DNA of 64,000 nucleotides, from contig JABCZD010000017.1 in assembly GCA_013289855.1 (NCBI GenBank), forward strand, positions 1 through 64,000, read 5' to 3'. Below are positions 42,176 to 50,105 of the stretch, in pieces. Source of the stretch: Acidobacteriota bacterium (lineage in GTDB: Bacteria; Acidobacteriota; Terriglobia; Acidiferrales; UBA7541). The translations under genes were made by a program, and so were the position numbers. The notes under the pieces were generated by a model, which was not told the origin of the DNA, ran no database searches, and was given only the letters and a program-made list of their open reading frames with translations. The first letter of the stretch is position 1. The number at the start of each line of letters is the position of its first letter.

Positions 42176-45100
42176 ATGAGTTCCCTCCACCATCGCGTGT
42201 CTTGGAGCAACCTGCATCTGGATTCCCGATTTGGCACAACCATCCTTGCGTTCGTTGCGGCTACCGTATGCTACCTGTCTACGAGACTGGCCGGCGCTTT
42301 AGTCATACACGTCCCCCAAATGGTTTGGCCGCTTTGGCCTGGCTGCGCGCTTTTGGTCGCCATCCTCCTGCTTGTGCCGCGGAAAATCTGGCCCGTACTT
42401 CTACCTGCGGGCTTGGTCGGCTTTGTTCTGTACGACTTGCAAGTCGGCATGTCATTTAAGTCCATCGCCTGGTTCATTCTCGCTGATACCCTCGAAATTC
42501 TCGTTGCTGCTTGGGGGACTAGCTATTTTTTTAGTGGCAGGCCCCGTTTGAACAGTTTTAACGCCCTCGTAAAATATTCCTTCACTACCGTATTCCTCGC
42601 GTCGCTCGTCGTGTTCATCGGCGTGCAGGGCTCCGGCGGGGATGTCTGGCTCCTCTCGAGGTTAAGTTTTCTGTCGGAAGCTTTGGCCTTTCTCACCGTA
42701 ACCCCCGCCATTATTGGCCTGTTTGACAAGGGCTGGCCATCGTTACGCTCCGCTCGAGCGTATTACCTCGAAGCCGTCGCACTCGTCTTGGCATTGAGCT
42801 CCTTGAGCTATTTCATCTTCGTGGCCCCTGGCAGGATCGTTCCGCCAGCCCTGCTTTATTCTCTCGTCCCATTTCTAATCTGGTCCGCTTTGCGCTTCGG
42901 CTCGGCTGGCGTAGGTACCTCGGCCACCATCGTCGCCCTGATGTCCATTTGGGGTGCCGTCCACGGACGTGGTCCCTTCGGCGAAGCCGACCCCATCAAC
43001 CGCGTCTTGTACCTGCAACTCTTCCTATTTTTCACTTCTCTGCCTTTCATGGTCCTGGCCGTCCTCGTGGAAGAGCGCAAGCTCACGCAAAGCGAACTCC
43101 ACAAAAGCGAAGAGCGTTTACGCTCGGCGATGGAATCTGGCAAAGCCATCGGGTGGGAGTGGGATGTTGAAAATAGACGAAACTTTTGGTTCGGCGATCT
43201 AAAAACGATGTTCGGAATCCCGTCCGATACTTACGTCGGCGGCCCGGAAGACTTTCATCGTTTCGTTCACCCGGACGATTGGCAGCAAATCTCTGCAGCT
43301 ATCGACGATGCAAGGAATAACCGCCAGTCGTACGCCGAAGAGTTCCGCGTCGCTTGGCCGGACGGCACAGTGCGTTGGCTCGCAGCATCGGGGAAATTTT
43401 ACTATTCATCGCACGGTGAACCGGAGCGCATGCGCGGCATCGCTGTGGACATTACCGATCGGAAACAAGTGGAGCAGGCCTTGCGCGAGAGCGAAGCGGA
43501 TCTCATGGAGGCGCAGCGCCTCGCCAACATGGGTAGCTGGCAGTGGGATGTGCAAACGGACACCGTCACCTGGTCAGAACAACTTTACCGCATTGCCGGC
43601 CGTGACCCCGCGTTGCCGGCCGTCTCTTATCAGGATCACGCAACTCTTTACACGCATGAAAGCTGGCTCCGCCTACGCAGCGCTGTCGAAGAAGCGTTGC
43701 GATCCGGCGCCTCTTACGAACTCGATCTGGAGATGAATCACACTGACGGCAAAAGCAGATGGATCATCGCCAAGGGCGAAGTACGGCGCGATGGTGTCGG
43801 TCACATCGTCAAGCTTCGCGGTACCGTTGATGACATCACCGAACGCAAGCAGGTTCAAGAAGACCTTCGCAAAAGCGAGCAACGCTTGCGTCTCGCTATC
43901 CAGGCGGGGAAGATGTTTGCCTGTGATTGGGACGCCTCCACCGATGTGTTCGCTCAGTCTCGAGAAAGCGCCGAGATTCTTGGCGTTAACTACGACACCC
44001 CTCTTACCCGCCTCCGGATGATAGATCTGGTACACCCGGAAGATCGCGAAAGATTTATGGCCGCCGTCGCCAACCTTAGCCCCGTAAGGCCCGACATAGG
44101 AATCAGCCACCGCATGGTTCGCCCAGACGGTGGCATCATTTGGGTGGAGCGCAATAGTCGTGCGCAGTTCGACGAAAAAGGTCAGCTGTTGCGAATTATT
44201 GGCATCGTGACGGACATCACCGAGCGCAAGCGTGCTGAACAGGCCTTGCGCGAGAGCGAAGAGCGTTTACGTTTGGCCGTCCAGGCGGGAAAGATGTTCG
44301 CTTACGAGTGGGATGCCTCCACCGATAGCGTCGTGCGCTCGTCGGAAAGTGCCGCGATTCTCGGCATCGCTGAGACCACCCCCCTAACCGGTCAGCAAAT
44401 CTTGAACACGGTTCACCCGGACGACCAGGAGAACCTGGTAGCCGCGATGGCCCGGCTCAGCAATGCCAATCCCAGCCTCGCCATCACTTATCGTATCTTT
44501 CGCCCCGATGGTTCTTTGATTTGGGTGGAGCGCAATAGTCGCGCGCACTTTGACGAACAGGGCACGTTACTGCGCATCATTGGCATCGTCGCCGACGTCA
44601 CCGAACGCAAGCGCGCGGAAGAAGCCGTGCGCGAGAGCGAAGAGCGTTTCCGCTTGATGACCAATAACGCCCCCATGCTTATCTGGATGTCCGATACCGA
44701 AAAGTTGTGTACCTATTTTAACCGTTCCTGGTTGGCTTTCACTGGTCGCTCCATGGATCAGGAGCTTGGAAATGGCTGGGCGGAAGGCGTTCACCCTGAT
44801 GATTTGCAAGGTTGCCTTGACTCCTATGTTCGGGCCTTCGATGCGCGCGAGAAGTTCACTATCGAGTATCGCCTCCGTCGCTTCGATGGCGAATTTCGCT
44901 GGCTCCTGGACATCGGCGTGCCCAGACTCAATCAAGATGGTTCCTTCGCCGGCTACATTGGCTCTTGCGTGGACGTCACCGACCGTAAGCTCGCCGAACA
45001 GGCCCTCTCCGGCGTTAACCGCAGCTTGATTGACGCGCAAGAGCGCGAACGCGCTCGCATCGCCAGAGAGCTCCACGATGACGTCGGTCAACGTCTCGCG

Positions 45101-45667
45101 CTCTTAACCGTGGAGTTAGAGCGCCTTCGGCAAAACTTTCCTGCCTTGCCCCTCGAACTCCATAGCCGTATCGGTGAACTCCAGAAGCATTCCGCCGAGA
45201 TAGCCACCGATGTCCAAGCCATGTCCCACGAATTGCACTCGTCGAAACTCCAGTTCCTGGGGATCACGCTGGCCATGAAAGGCTTCTGCAAAGATTTTGC
45301 TAAGCAACAGAGTGCGGAGGTTCTCTTCGCTCATGATGACATTCCGCGCAATGTCCCGCGAGAGATCTCGCTTTGCCTCTTCCGCGTTTTGCAGGAAGCC
45401 TTGCAGAACGCCGTGAAGCACAGCGGCGTGCGGCATTTCGATGTGCAACTGCGCTATGCCTCAGATACCATTGTGCTTACCGTTCGCGATTCGGGGTCCG
45501 GATTTGACGTCGCCGCGCCCGTGCGTACTCAGGGCCTCGGCCTGATCAGTATGGCGGAGCGTGTTAAGCTCGTGGACGGCCACCTTTCCATCGACTCTCA
45601 ACCCCAGTGCGGCACCACCATCTCCGCCACTGTTCCCGTGAGCAAAGTCGCGCGAGCCTCCGCCTAG
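42176..45667 (+). CDS. MASE1 multi-PAS sensor histidine kinase (NarX/HisKA_3 type)
   Basis: About 1163 residues from the ATG at 42176. The open frame reaches 42029, but that would place the start inside dyad site 14. An N-terminal MASE1-type domain of about eight membrane helices (residues about 10-300) is followed by five PAS/PAC modules, each ending like DITERKQ. PAS3 and PAS4 are near copies (RLRLAIQAGKMFACDWDAST and RLRLAVQAGKMFAYEWDAST). The kinase core is HisKA_3, with phospho-His in ARELHDDVGQRLALL, and the ATPase has VLQEALQNAVKHSG (N box), RDSGSGFD and GLGLISMAERV. It probably phosphorylates the NarL-type regulators at 14539 and 30820, which are unlinked. Confidence 0.9.
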   Translation: MSSLHHRVSWSNLHLDSRFGTTILAFVAATVCYLSTRLAGALVIHVPQMVWPLWPGCALLVAILLLVPRKIWPVLLPAGLVGFVLYDLQVGMSFKSIAWFILADTLEILVAAWGTSYFFSGRPRLNSFNALVKYSFTTVFLASLVVFIGVQGSGGDVWLLSRLSFLSEALAFLTVTPAIIGLFDKGWPSLRSARAYYLEAVALVLALSSLSYFIFVAPGRIVPPALLYSLVPFLIWSALRFGSAGVGTSATIVALMSIWGAVHGRGPFGEADPINRVLYLQLFLFFTSLPFMVLAVLVEERKLTQSELHKSEERLRSAMESGKAIGWEWDVENRRNFWFGDLKTMFGIPSDTYVGGPEDFHRFVHPDDWQQISAAIDDARNNRQSYAEEFRVAWPDGTVRWLAASGKFYYSSHGEPERMRGIAVDITDRKQVEQALRESEADLMEAQRLANMGSWQWDVQTDTVTWSEQLYRIAGRDPALPAVSYQDHATLYTHESWLRLRSAVEEALRSGASYELDLEMNHTDGKSRWIIAKGEVRRDGVGHIVKLRGTVDDITERKQVQEDLRKSEQRLRLAIQAGKMFACDWDASTDVFAQSRESAEILGVNYDTPLTRLRMIDLVHPEDRERFMAAVANLSPVRPDIGISHRMVRPDGGIIWVERNSRAQFDEKGQLLRIIGIVTDITERKRAEQALRESEERLRLAVQAGKMFAYEWDASTDSVVRSSESAAILGIAETTPLTGQQILNTVHPDDQENLVAAMARLSNANPSLAITYRIFRPDGSLIWVERNSRAHFDEQGTLLRIIGIVADVTERKRAEEAVRESEERFRLMTNNAPMLIWMSDTEKLCTYFNRSWLAFTGRSMDQELGNGWAEGVHPDDLQGCLDSYVRAFDAREKFTIEYRLRRFDGEFRWLLDIGVPRLNQDGSFAGYIGSCVDVTDRKLAEQALSGVNRSLIDAQERERARIARELHDDVGQRLALLTVELERLRQNFPALPLELHSRIGELQKHSAEIATDVQAMSHELHSSKLQFLGITLAMKGFCKDFAKQQSAEVLFAHDDIPRNVPREISLCLFRVLQEALQNAVKHSGVRHFDVQLRYASDTIVLTVRDSGSGFDVAAPVRTQGLGLISMAERVKLVDGHLSIDSQPQCGTTISATVPVSKVARASA

Positions 45668-45730
45668 CATCGCCATCAGCTCTCAGCCGATTTCCGGCTG
45701 CTCTGCCAAGTTAAACCCCAGTCACATAAC

Positions 45731-45746
45731 CTGTCAGTTTTGACAG
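45731..45746. promoter_or_regulatory. CTGTCA-N4-TGACAG dyad, site 15 (perfect)
   Basis: CTGTCAGTTTTGACAG, perfect. It ends 84 bases before zinc-ribbon paralog C. Confidence 0.65.
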
Positions 45747-45830
45747 TGCTGCTTACGGGGGCGCTCGGCTATCCTCGTGCCTAAATGCCGTCCCCTGCGG
45801 TCGCTCTGGCGCAGCTTGCCTTGAGGTGTT

Positions 45831-46031
45831 ATGCCCTGCAAAAAATGCGGTTCAGACCAACGCTCGGAGTTCTCCTCCGAAGTCAACCTGCATTTCCCGG
45901 ATCTCAAAGACCGCGATGAGCAGGCCGTCTTGCTATTCCCAAAGCTTCTAGTCTGCTTAACGTGTGGTTTTTCGGAGTTCTTCCTATCACAAGACGAGTT
46001 GCCTCTGGTCTCGAAGCGCATCGAGCACTAA
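45831..46031 (+). CDS. small zinc-ribbon-like protein, paralog C
   Basis: 66 residues. Cysteines at 3, 6, 42 and 45 (MPCKKC ... VCLTCGF) have exactly the spacing of the proteins at 20897 and 21809. Shared positions beyond the Cys include E13, E17, H21-F22, F36 and LLVCL. Ends in DELPLVSKRIEH. GGTGTT is the only weak ribosome-site-like sequence. A perfect dyad (site 15) lies 84 bases upstream, which makes it the clearest regulon member of the family. A receiver-only regulator converges on it from the other side. Function unknown; a metal-binding role is inferred from the Cys pattern. Confidence 0.75.
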   Translation: MPCKKCGSDQRSEFSSEVNLHFPDLKDRDEQAVLLFPKLLVCLTCGFSEFFLSQDELPLVSKRIEH

Positions 46032-46111
46032 GCCTCGCACCGGCTCGTTGCACAGCCAATCCTGTTCACCCAGAGGAACGAAGGGGCTGTGCGCCTTCCC
46101 ACTTCTGCCGC

Positions 46112-46642
46112 TTACGAACCGAGTGGTTCGTCGGAGTGCTGCGCTTCCAGACCATGCGACAGTTCAGCTGCGGGAGCGGCGTCATGACTGCGCACTCCTT
46201 TGCTGACAAACTTCTTCCCCTGCAGCACCGCTTCCACGGCGGGCAGCAGTTCGCTCCCCGCTTGCGTCTTAATCACGTAGCCCCTCGCCCCCAGACTTAG
46301 AGCTTCTTGCACCACATCTTCAGAAGATTCCTGGCTCAGGAATACTATTCTCGCGTTCGGCGTCAGCTGACGGATTTGCCGCCCCGCCTCGATTCCATTC
46401 AACGACGGCAGACTGACATCCAGCAGAATCAAATCGGGCTTAAGTTCTTCCGCTTTCTGCACCGCGGCTAAACCGTCCGCAACTTCGCAAATGACTTCCA
46501 GCTCCGCCTTTTTCTTAAGCTCTGAACACACGAAGGACCGGAACGGTTCGAAATCATCGACTACTAAGACGCGAATGCGCGAAGTCGCCAGGGGGCTCCA
46601 ATTCCAAAGGGGACAAAATAAATCGGGGACATACCGACACAA
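46112..46642 (-). CDS. receiver-only response regulator
   Basis: Up to 176 residues. The receiver begins SRIRVLVVDDFEPFRSFVC with the acidic pair; phosphoacceptor Asp is in LILLDVSLPSLNG, switch Ser in FLSQES and K in GYVIK. A short tail without a DNA-binding domain follows. The frame opens with a TTG at 46642, and no ATG lies in the leader; a CTG (PLATSRIRV) with GGAG just upstream is a plausible alternative. It resembles the receiver at 16569. Converges on zinc-ribbon paralog C with 80 bases between. Confidence 0.75.
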   Translation of the reverse strand: MCRYVPDLFCPLWNWSPLATSRIRVLVVDDFEPFRSFVCSELKKKAELEVICEVADGLAAVQKAEELKPDLILLDVSLPSLNGIEAGRQIRQLTPNARIVFLSQESSEDVVQEALSLGARGYVIKTQAGSELLPAVEAVLQGKKFVSKGVRSHDAAPAAELSHGLEAQHSDEPLGS

Positions 46643-46846
46643 GGCTAATCGAAGTAGATACGTGCGAGCAAGCGATTAGTTGCTTCGCGCTTTTCCTTAC
46701 TGCTGCTTGCGCTCCGTTCCTATCGAGCATCGCGATGAACGGCCCAGATCCAACGATGCCAAAGTATCGTATTCTTATCTTTTCTTACCTTGCCGAAAAC
46801 TGGCCGGCGCGTTCAAGACGCAGCACTAAATGAATCGAGGGCTCCG

Positions 46847-48379
46847 ATGCTCACACGACGGGAATTCCTTGTCACCGCAGCCTGCACGGTGGCTGCAGCG
46901 CCTCTTCACGCGCAGGGCCAAAGCAAGGTTCGAATTGCGCTCACCATTCCCAGCGAAGCGACTGGCCCTCATATGCCCGTTGACTTTGTCGGCCTGTCTT
47001 ACGAGGTGCAGCAACTCACGGACCCGGCTTTCTTTTCGGTGCAGAACAGCGGTCTGATTCGCGAGTTTAGAGCACTCTCCTCAACTGGAGTTTTGCGCCT
47101 GGGGGGAAACACCAGCGAGTTCGCTTTCTGGAAACCTAAGCCTGACTCTCCCGAACCAGAGCACCCTCCAGTCCGTGAGGTCATAGGCGAGCCGAAGGCT
47201 CGCTACTACGGGGTGACGGTAGAGGCAGTCAGGAACCTGGCGGAGTTCCTCCTAGCCACCGGTTGGACCTGCATCTACGGAATCGGAATGGGCACCAATA
47301 CACCGGCACGCGCCGCCGAGGAAGCAGTCTCTGTATCCGAGACGCTCGGCACCCGCCTGCAGTACTTCCAGATCGGGAACGAGGCGGATCTATTTGACCG
47401 GCATCTGCGTGATCCGAAAACATGGTCGGCCAAGACCTACCTGGAAGAATGGCTCACGCTGGCGCGCGCTATCGCGGCCCGGGTGCCCGCGGCCAAGTTC
47501 GGTATGCCTGATGTTGCGAGCTACGTGTCGTGGCTGACCGAGATTGCTGATCAATGGCCTTCCGTCCAGTCGCCGCCCCGCGTGCCGACGCTGACTCATC
47601 ATTATTATTTTGGCGGCCCGGCAACGAACCCCGAGGTCAACATTCCAAACTTGCTGAAACCGGCGACTATGCAAAAGGTGCAGGACACGGCGAATATCGC
47701 AGCGGCCGCCGCCAGCAAGATTGCTGCGCGCGTACGCATGACCGAGGGCAACACCTGCTATCGCGGGGGCAAGCCGGGAGTCTCCGACGTATTTGCCGCC
47801 GCGCTTTGGTCAGCCGACTATTCACTGCTGCTGGCCAGTAACGATTATTTGGGGGTCAATCTGCACGGTGGTACCGGCAAATCCGTGGCCAATTCCGTTG
47901 GTGGATCTCTGCCCGGCGACGCGCTTCTCGAAGCCAATGGCGAAACTCCCCAACAGATTGCCGCACATCCGCATCCCTTCTACACACCGATTGCGACGTT
48001 TGGCTCGGACTATACGTTGGAGCCAGTCGCGTATGGTCTCAAGTTTGCCGGCTCGTTCAGTGGCGGAACACTCTTGAAGACCGAGTTTTCGGCGAAGCTG
48101 CAGGCTGCAGGAGTCAACGCAACGGCGTATGCCGCAAAGCTGCCCACCGGCCAGACCTCGGTCATCATTCTGAACAAGGACGCGGGTACGGACCTTGAGG
48201 TGGAACTCGATTTCGGTCGTGACGTCAGCGGAGCGGTCGAAACCGAAATATTGCACGCTCCGGCGCTGGATAGCCGCGAAGCGCACATCACAACCTCAAC
48301 GAAAACCGACTCGCTCCAGCACGGCAAGTGCTCCGTCATTATTTCCCGTGCCGCCGGATTACGCCTGACGGTGATCTGA
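46847..48379 (+). CDS. Tat-exported glycoside hydrolase, GH79-like
   Basis: 510 residues from the ATG at 46847 (GAGGG upstream). The twin-arginine signal LTRREFLVTAACTVAAAPLHAQ is clear. The catalytic TIM barrel has YFQIGNEAD with the likely acid/base E179 and RMTEGNTCYRGG with the likely nucleophile E300. LRLGGNTSEF and YLGVNLHGG are typical of the heparanase/beta-glucuronidase branch (GH79). A beta-sandwich C-terminal domain follows (LPTGQTSVIILNKDAGTDLEV). It probably trims glucuronide-type side chains outside the cytoplasm. Substrate assignment is family-level inference. Confidence 0.75.
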   Translation: MLTRREFLVTAACTVAAAPLHAQGQSKVRIALTIPSEATGPHMPVDFVGLSYEVQQLTDPAFFSVQNSGLIREFRALSSTGVLRLGGNTSEFAFWKPKPDSPEPEHPPVREVIGEPKARYYGVTVEAVRNLAEFLLATGWTCIYGIGMGTNTPARAAEEAVSVSETLGTRLQYFQIGNEADLFDRHLRDPKTWSAKTYLEEWLTLARAIAARVPAAKFGMPDVASYVSWLTEIADQWPSVQSPPRVPTLTHHYYFGGPATNPEVNIPNLLKPATMQKVQDTANIAAAAASKIAARVRMTEGNTCYRGGKPGVSDVFAAALWSADYSLLLASNDYLGVNLHGGTGKSVANSVGGSLPGDALLEANGETPQQIAAHPHPFYTPIATFGSDYTLEPVAYGLKFAGSFSGGTLLKTEFSAKLQAAGVNATAYAAKLPTGQTSVIILNKDAGTDLEVELDFGRDVSGAVETEILHAPALDSREAHITTSTKTDSLQHGKCSVIISRAAGLRLTVI

Positions 48380-48407
48380 GCCGTTTCCGTGGAGATCGAT
48401 CCCTACT

Positions 48408-49649
48408 TCATACTTGAAAAAGCTCGATCCCGTCCGCTTTTCCAAGATTGCGCGAGTACTTCTTGTCTGTCCCATTGTTCCAATGTTCATGCACGCCAAG
48501 GCTGCGGCAGCGGATGCCGTCGCGTTCCGGATCATACAGAGTCTTCGAAGGTGGGTCGTTCGCCAGGGCGGACTCGCGCAGGTAGTTATCGGCATTCGCG
48601 ATATCTGGAAGATCGGGCCATTCTGAAGTCAGAAAATCGAAGCCGACGGAATCGATCGCTACGCCGTCCAGCGACATAAAAATGCTGTTCGGCCAAGCAT
48701 CGTTGAAAGGCGCCATCTTCCACTTGCGATGCGGCGGACCATCCACGTTGTCGTTTCCATAGAGCCCATCAACAATAAAAAGGATGGTTTTCTCGCCGAG
48801 GTCTTTATGACCCAAATAATCCGTGAACGCGGCGTAACTTGCCGAACCATCTTTGTTGTGATTGAAACCGTCGTGCGCGTTCTTGCGCCAGTCGGGGTTG
48901 ATACTCGTAGCCCCGAACAGATTCTTCGCGCAAAGTGTTACCCCTGAACTCACATGCGCTCTTAACACGGCAGCATCAATTAAGTAGGCGGCCTCGACCA
49001 CGGTGGTATCGAGTCCGGTGGCGTTGCGGCTCTCAATGGAGAAAGGAATCGCATTGGGTTTGAACTCGGCCTTTACTCGCCCATCCCCTCCGATATGGTC
49101 TACAAACGTGACGCCGGGAAATTCATGGTGAATCTTGTCATAGAGATTGCCGGGAATGAACCGGCTGGAATCGAAGACGGTGATCGATGATTGCGGCACT
49201 CGCGCTGGGCCGCTCAACTGTCGGACCAGTGAAAGGAGCAAATGCGGCGAGGAGTTCAGGCGTTCGATCGTGCCGTGGTCCGTTGTGTTGTTCAGGTTCG
49301 CCTTGATCGCGATCTTCTCGCCGGCCTTATATCCGGCGTTCTCGCGACCGTGCGTGCGATTGAAATATTGAAAGATGGAGTTCCACGCCTGGGCGTCGCT
49401 TTTTTGATTGGTTAGACCGCAAATGGACCGGGAAACCATGCGGTCAATCACAGACTGGTCGTTGTTGGCATCGGTCCACCACGAACCTGTCCCATTCCAG
49501 GTCACCGCCGCTGGATCGTGCGCCCAGGTGACTCGGCCGGGAACGACGCCGCGGGGAACTCCTAATGGGGACAGTGGCTCGAACAAGGACGGCCGCAGGT
49601 AAGTGGCAGCGGCCAGCGCCACGGTGAATTGTCGACGGGTCATGTCCAT
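48408..49649 (-). CDS. DUF362-domain exported protein
   Basis: 413 residues. A Tat-type signal (MTRRQFTVALAAATYLRPSL) precedes a DUF362 domain: GEKIAIKANLNNTTDH, SITVFDSSRFIPGNLYDKIH, YLIDAAVLRAHVSSGVTLCAKNLFG (in part). The last part has a VDGLYGNDNVDGPPHRKWK stretch and an AIDSVGFDFLTSEW region typical of the family. DUF362 proteins often accompany Fe-S or exported redox proteins, but no Cys cluster for Fe-S is seen here. The start could be the ATG at 49649 or 49643. Convergent with the GH79-like gene, 28 bases apart. Confidence 0.75.
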   Translation of the reverse strand: MDMTRRQFTVALAAATYLRPSLFEPLSPLGVPRGVVPGRVTWAHDPAAVTWNGTGSWWTDANNDQSVIDRMVSRSICGLTNQKSDAQAWNSIFQYFNRTHGRENAGYKAGEKIAIKANLNNTTDHGTIERLNSSPHLLLSLVRQLSGPARVPQSSITVFDSSRFIPGNLYDKIHHEFPGVTFVDHIGGDGRVKAEFKPNAIPFSIESRNATGLDTTVVEAAYLIDAAVLRAHVSSGVTLCAKNLFGATSINPDWRKNAHDGFNHNKDGSASYAAFTDYLGHKDLGEKTILFIVDGLYGNDNVDGPPHRKWKMAPFNDAWPNSIFMSLDGVAIDSVGFDFLTSEWPDLPDIANADNYLRESALANDPPSKTLYDPERDGIRCRSLGVHEHWNNGTDKKYSRNLGKADGIELFQV

Positions 49650-49919
49650 TTTGCCTCGCTCCTGTCGCGCAAATTCTCACGATTCTGTGAATCGTTTTGC
49701 CTGCAAGCGCAAAACTGTTGCAGCCTCTTCACAAACAGCGCGGCCTTGCGTTAGAGACCGGCGGTTGCAGCGCGGTGACTTGACCTGCCCGGTGAATCGT
49801 ACCCGACGCAAGTAGAATCCTCAACTAGCATGTCGCTATAGATGGCAAATTGGTTTTCTGAGAGATATTTCCTGAAAGGGGAAAAGTGCGAATCACCGCG
49901 CATTTACTGATGATTGTTA

Positions 49920-49985
49920 TGGTGGGCCTGGGTGGACTTGAACCACCGACCTCGCCCTTATCAGGGGCGCGCTCTAGCCACCTGA
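49920..49985 (-). repeat. truncated tRNA-Ile 3' fragment (left att-like repeat)
   Basis: 66 bases identical to the 3' part of the intact tRNA-Ile at 52220-52296, including CCA, T arm, anticodon arm and part of the D arm. The 5' acceptor strand and start of the D arm are missing. Together with the intact tRNA it forms a direct repeat about 2.3 kb apart, the arrangement left by site-specific integration into a tRNA 3' end. Confidence 0.85.
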
Positions 49986-50105
49986 ACAAACAGCACCCGC
50001 TTTCGGGAGCTTTTTCTCCGCTGCACCGCCCCAGCCGCACCATCGTTCGCTTGTAGAATTGTCGCCACGCGCCGTAAGCTGGTGCCCGCATCCGAACAAG
50101 GAGAA

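Noticed and set aside
14427..45746. The recurring dyads as a CRISPR array or LexA boxes
   Set aside because: Spacing between copies is irregular (from 35 bases to several kb), with genes in between, and the sequence is not a CTGT-N8-ACAG SOS box: the half-site is TGTCA with a 4-base gap.
49920..49985. Second functional tRNA-Ile
   Set aside because: The 5' acceptor strand and start of the D arm are absent, so it cannot fold as a tRNA; it is a repeat left by integration.
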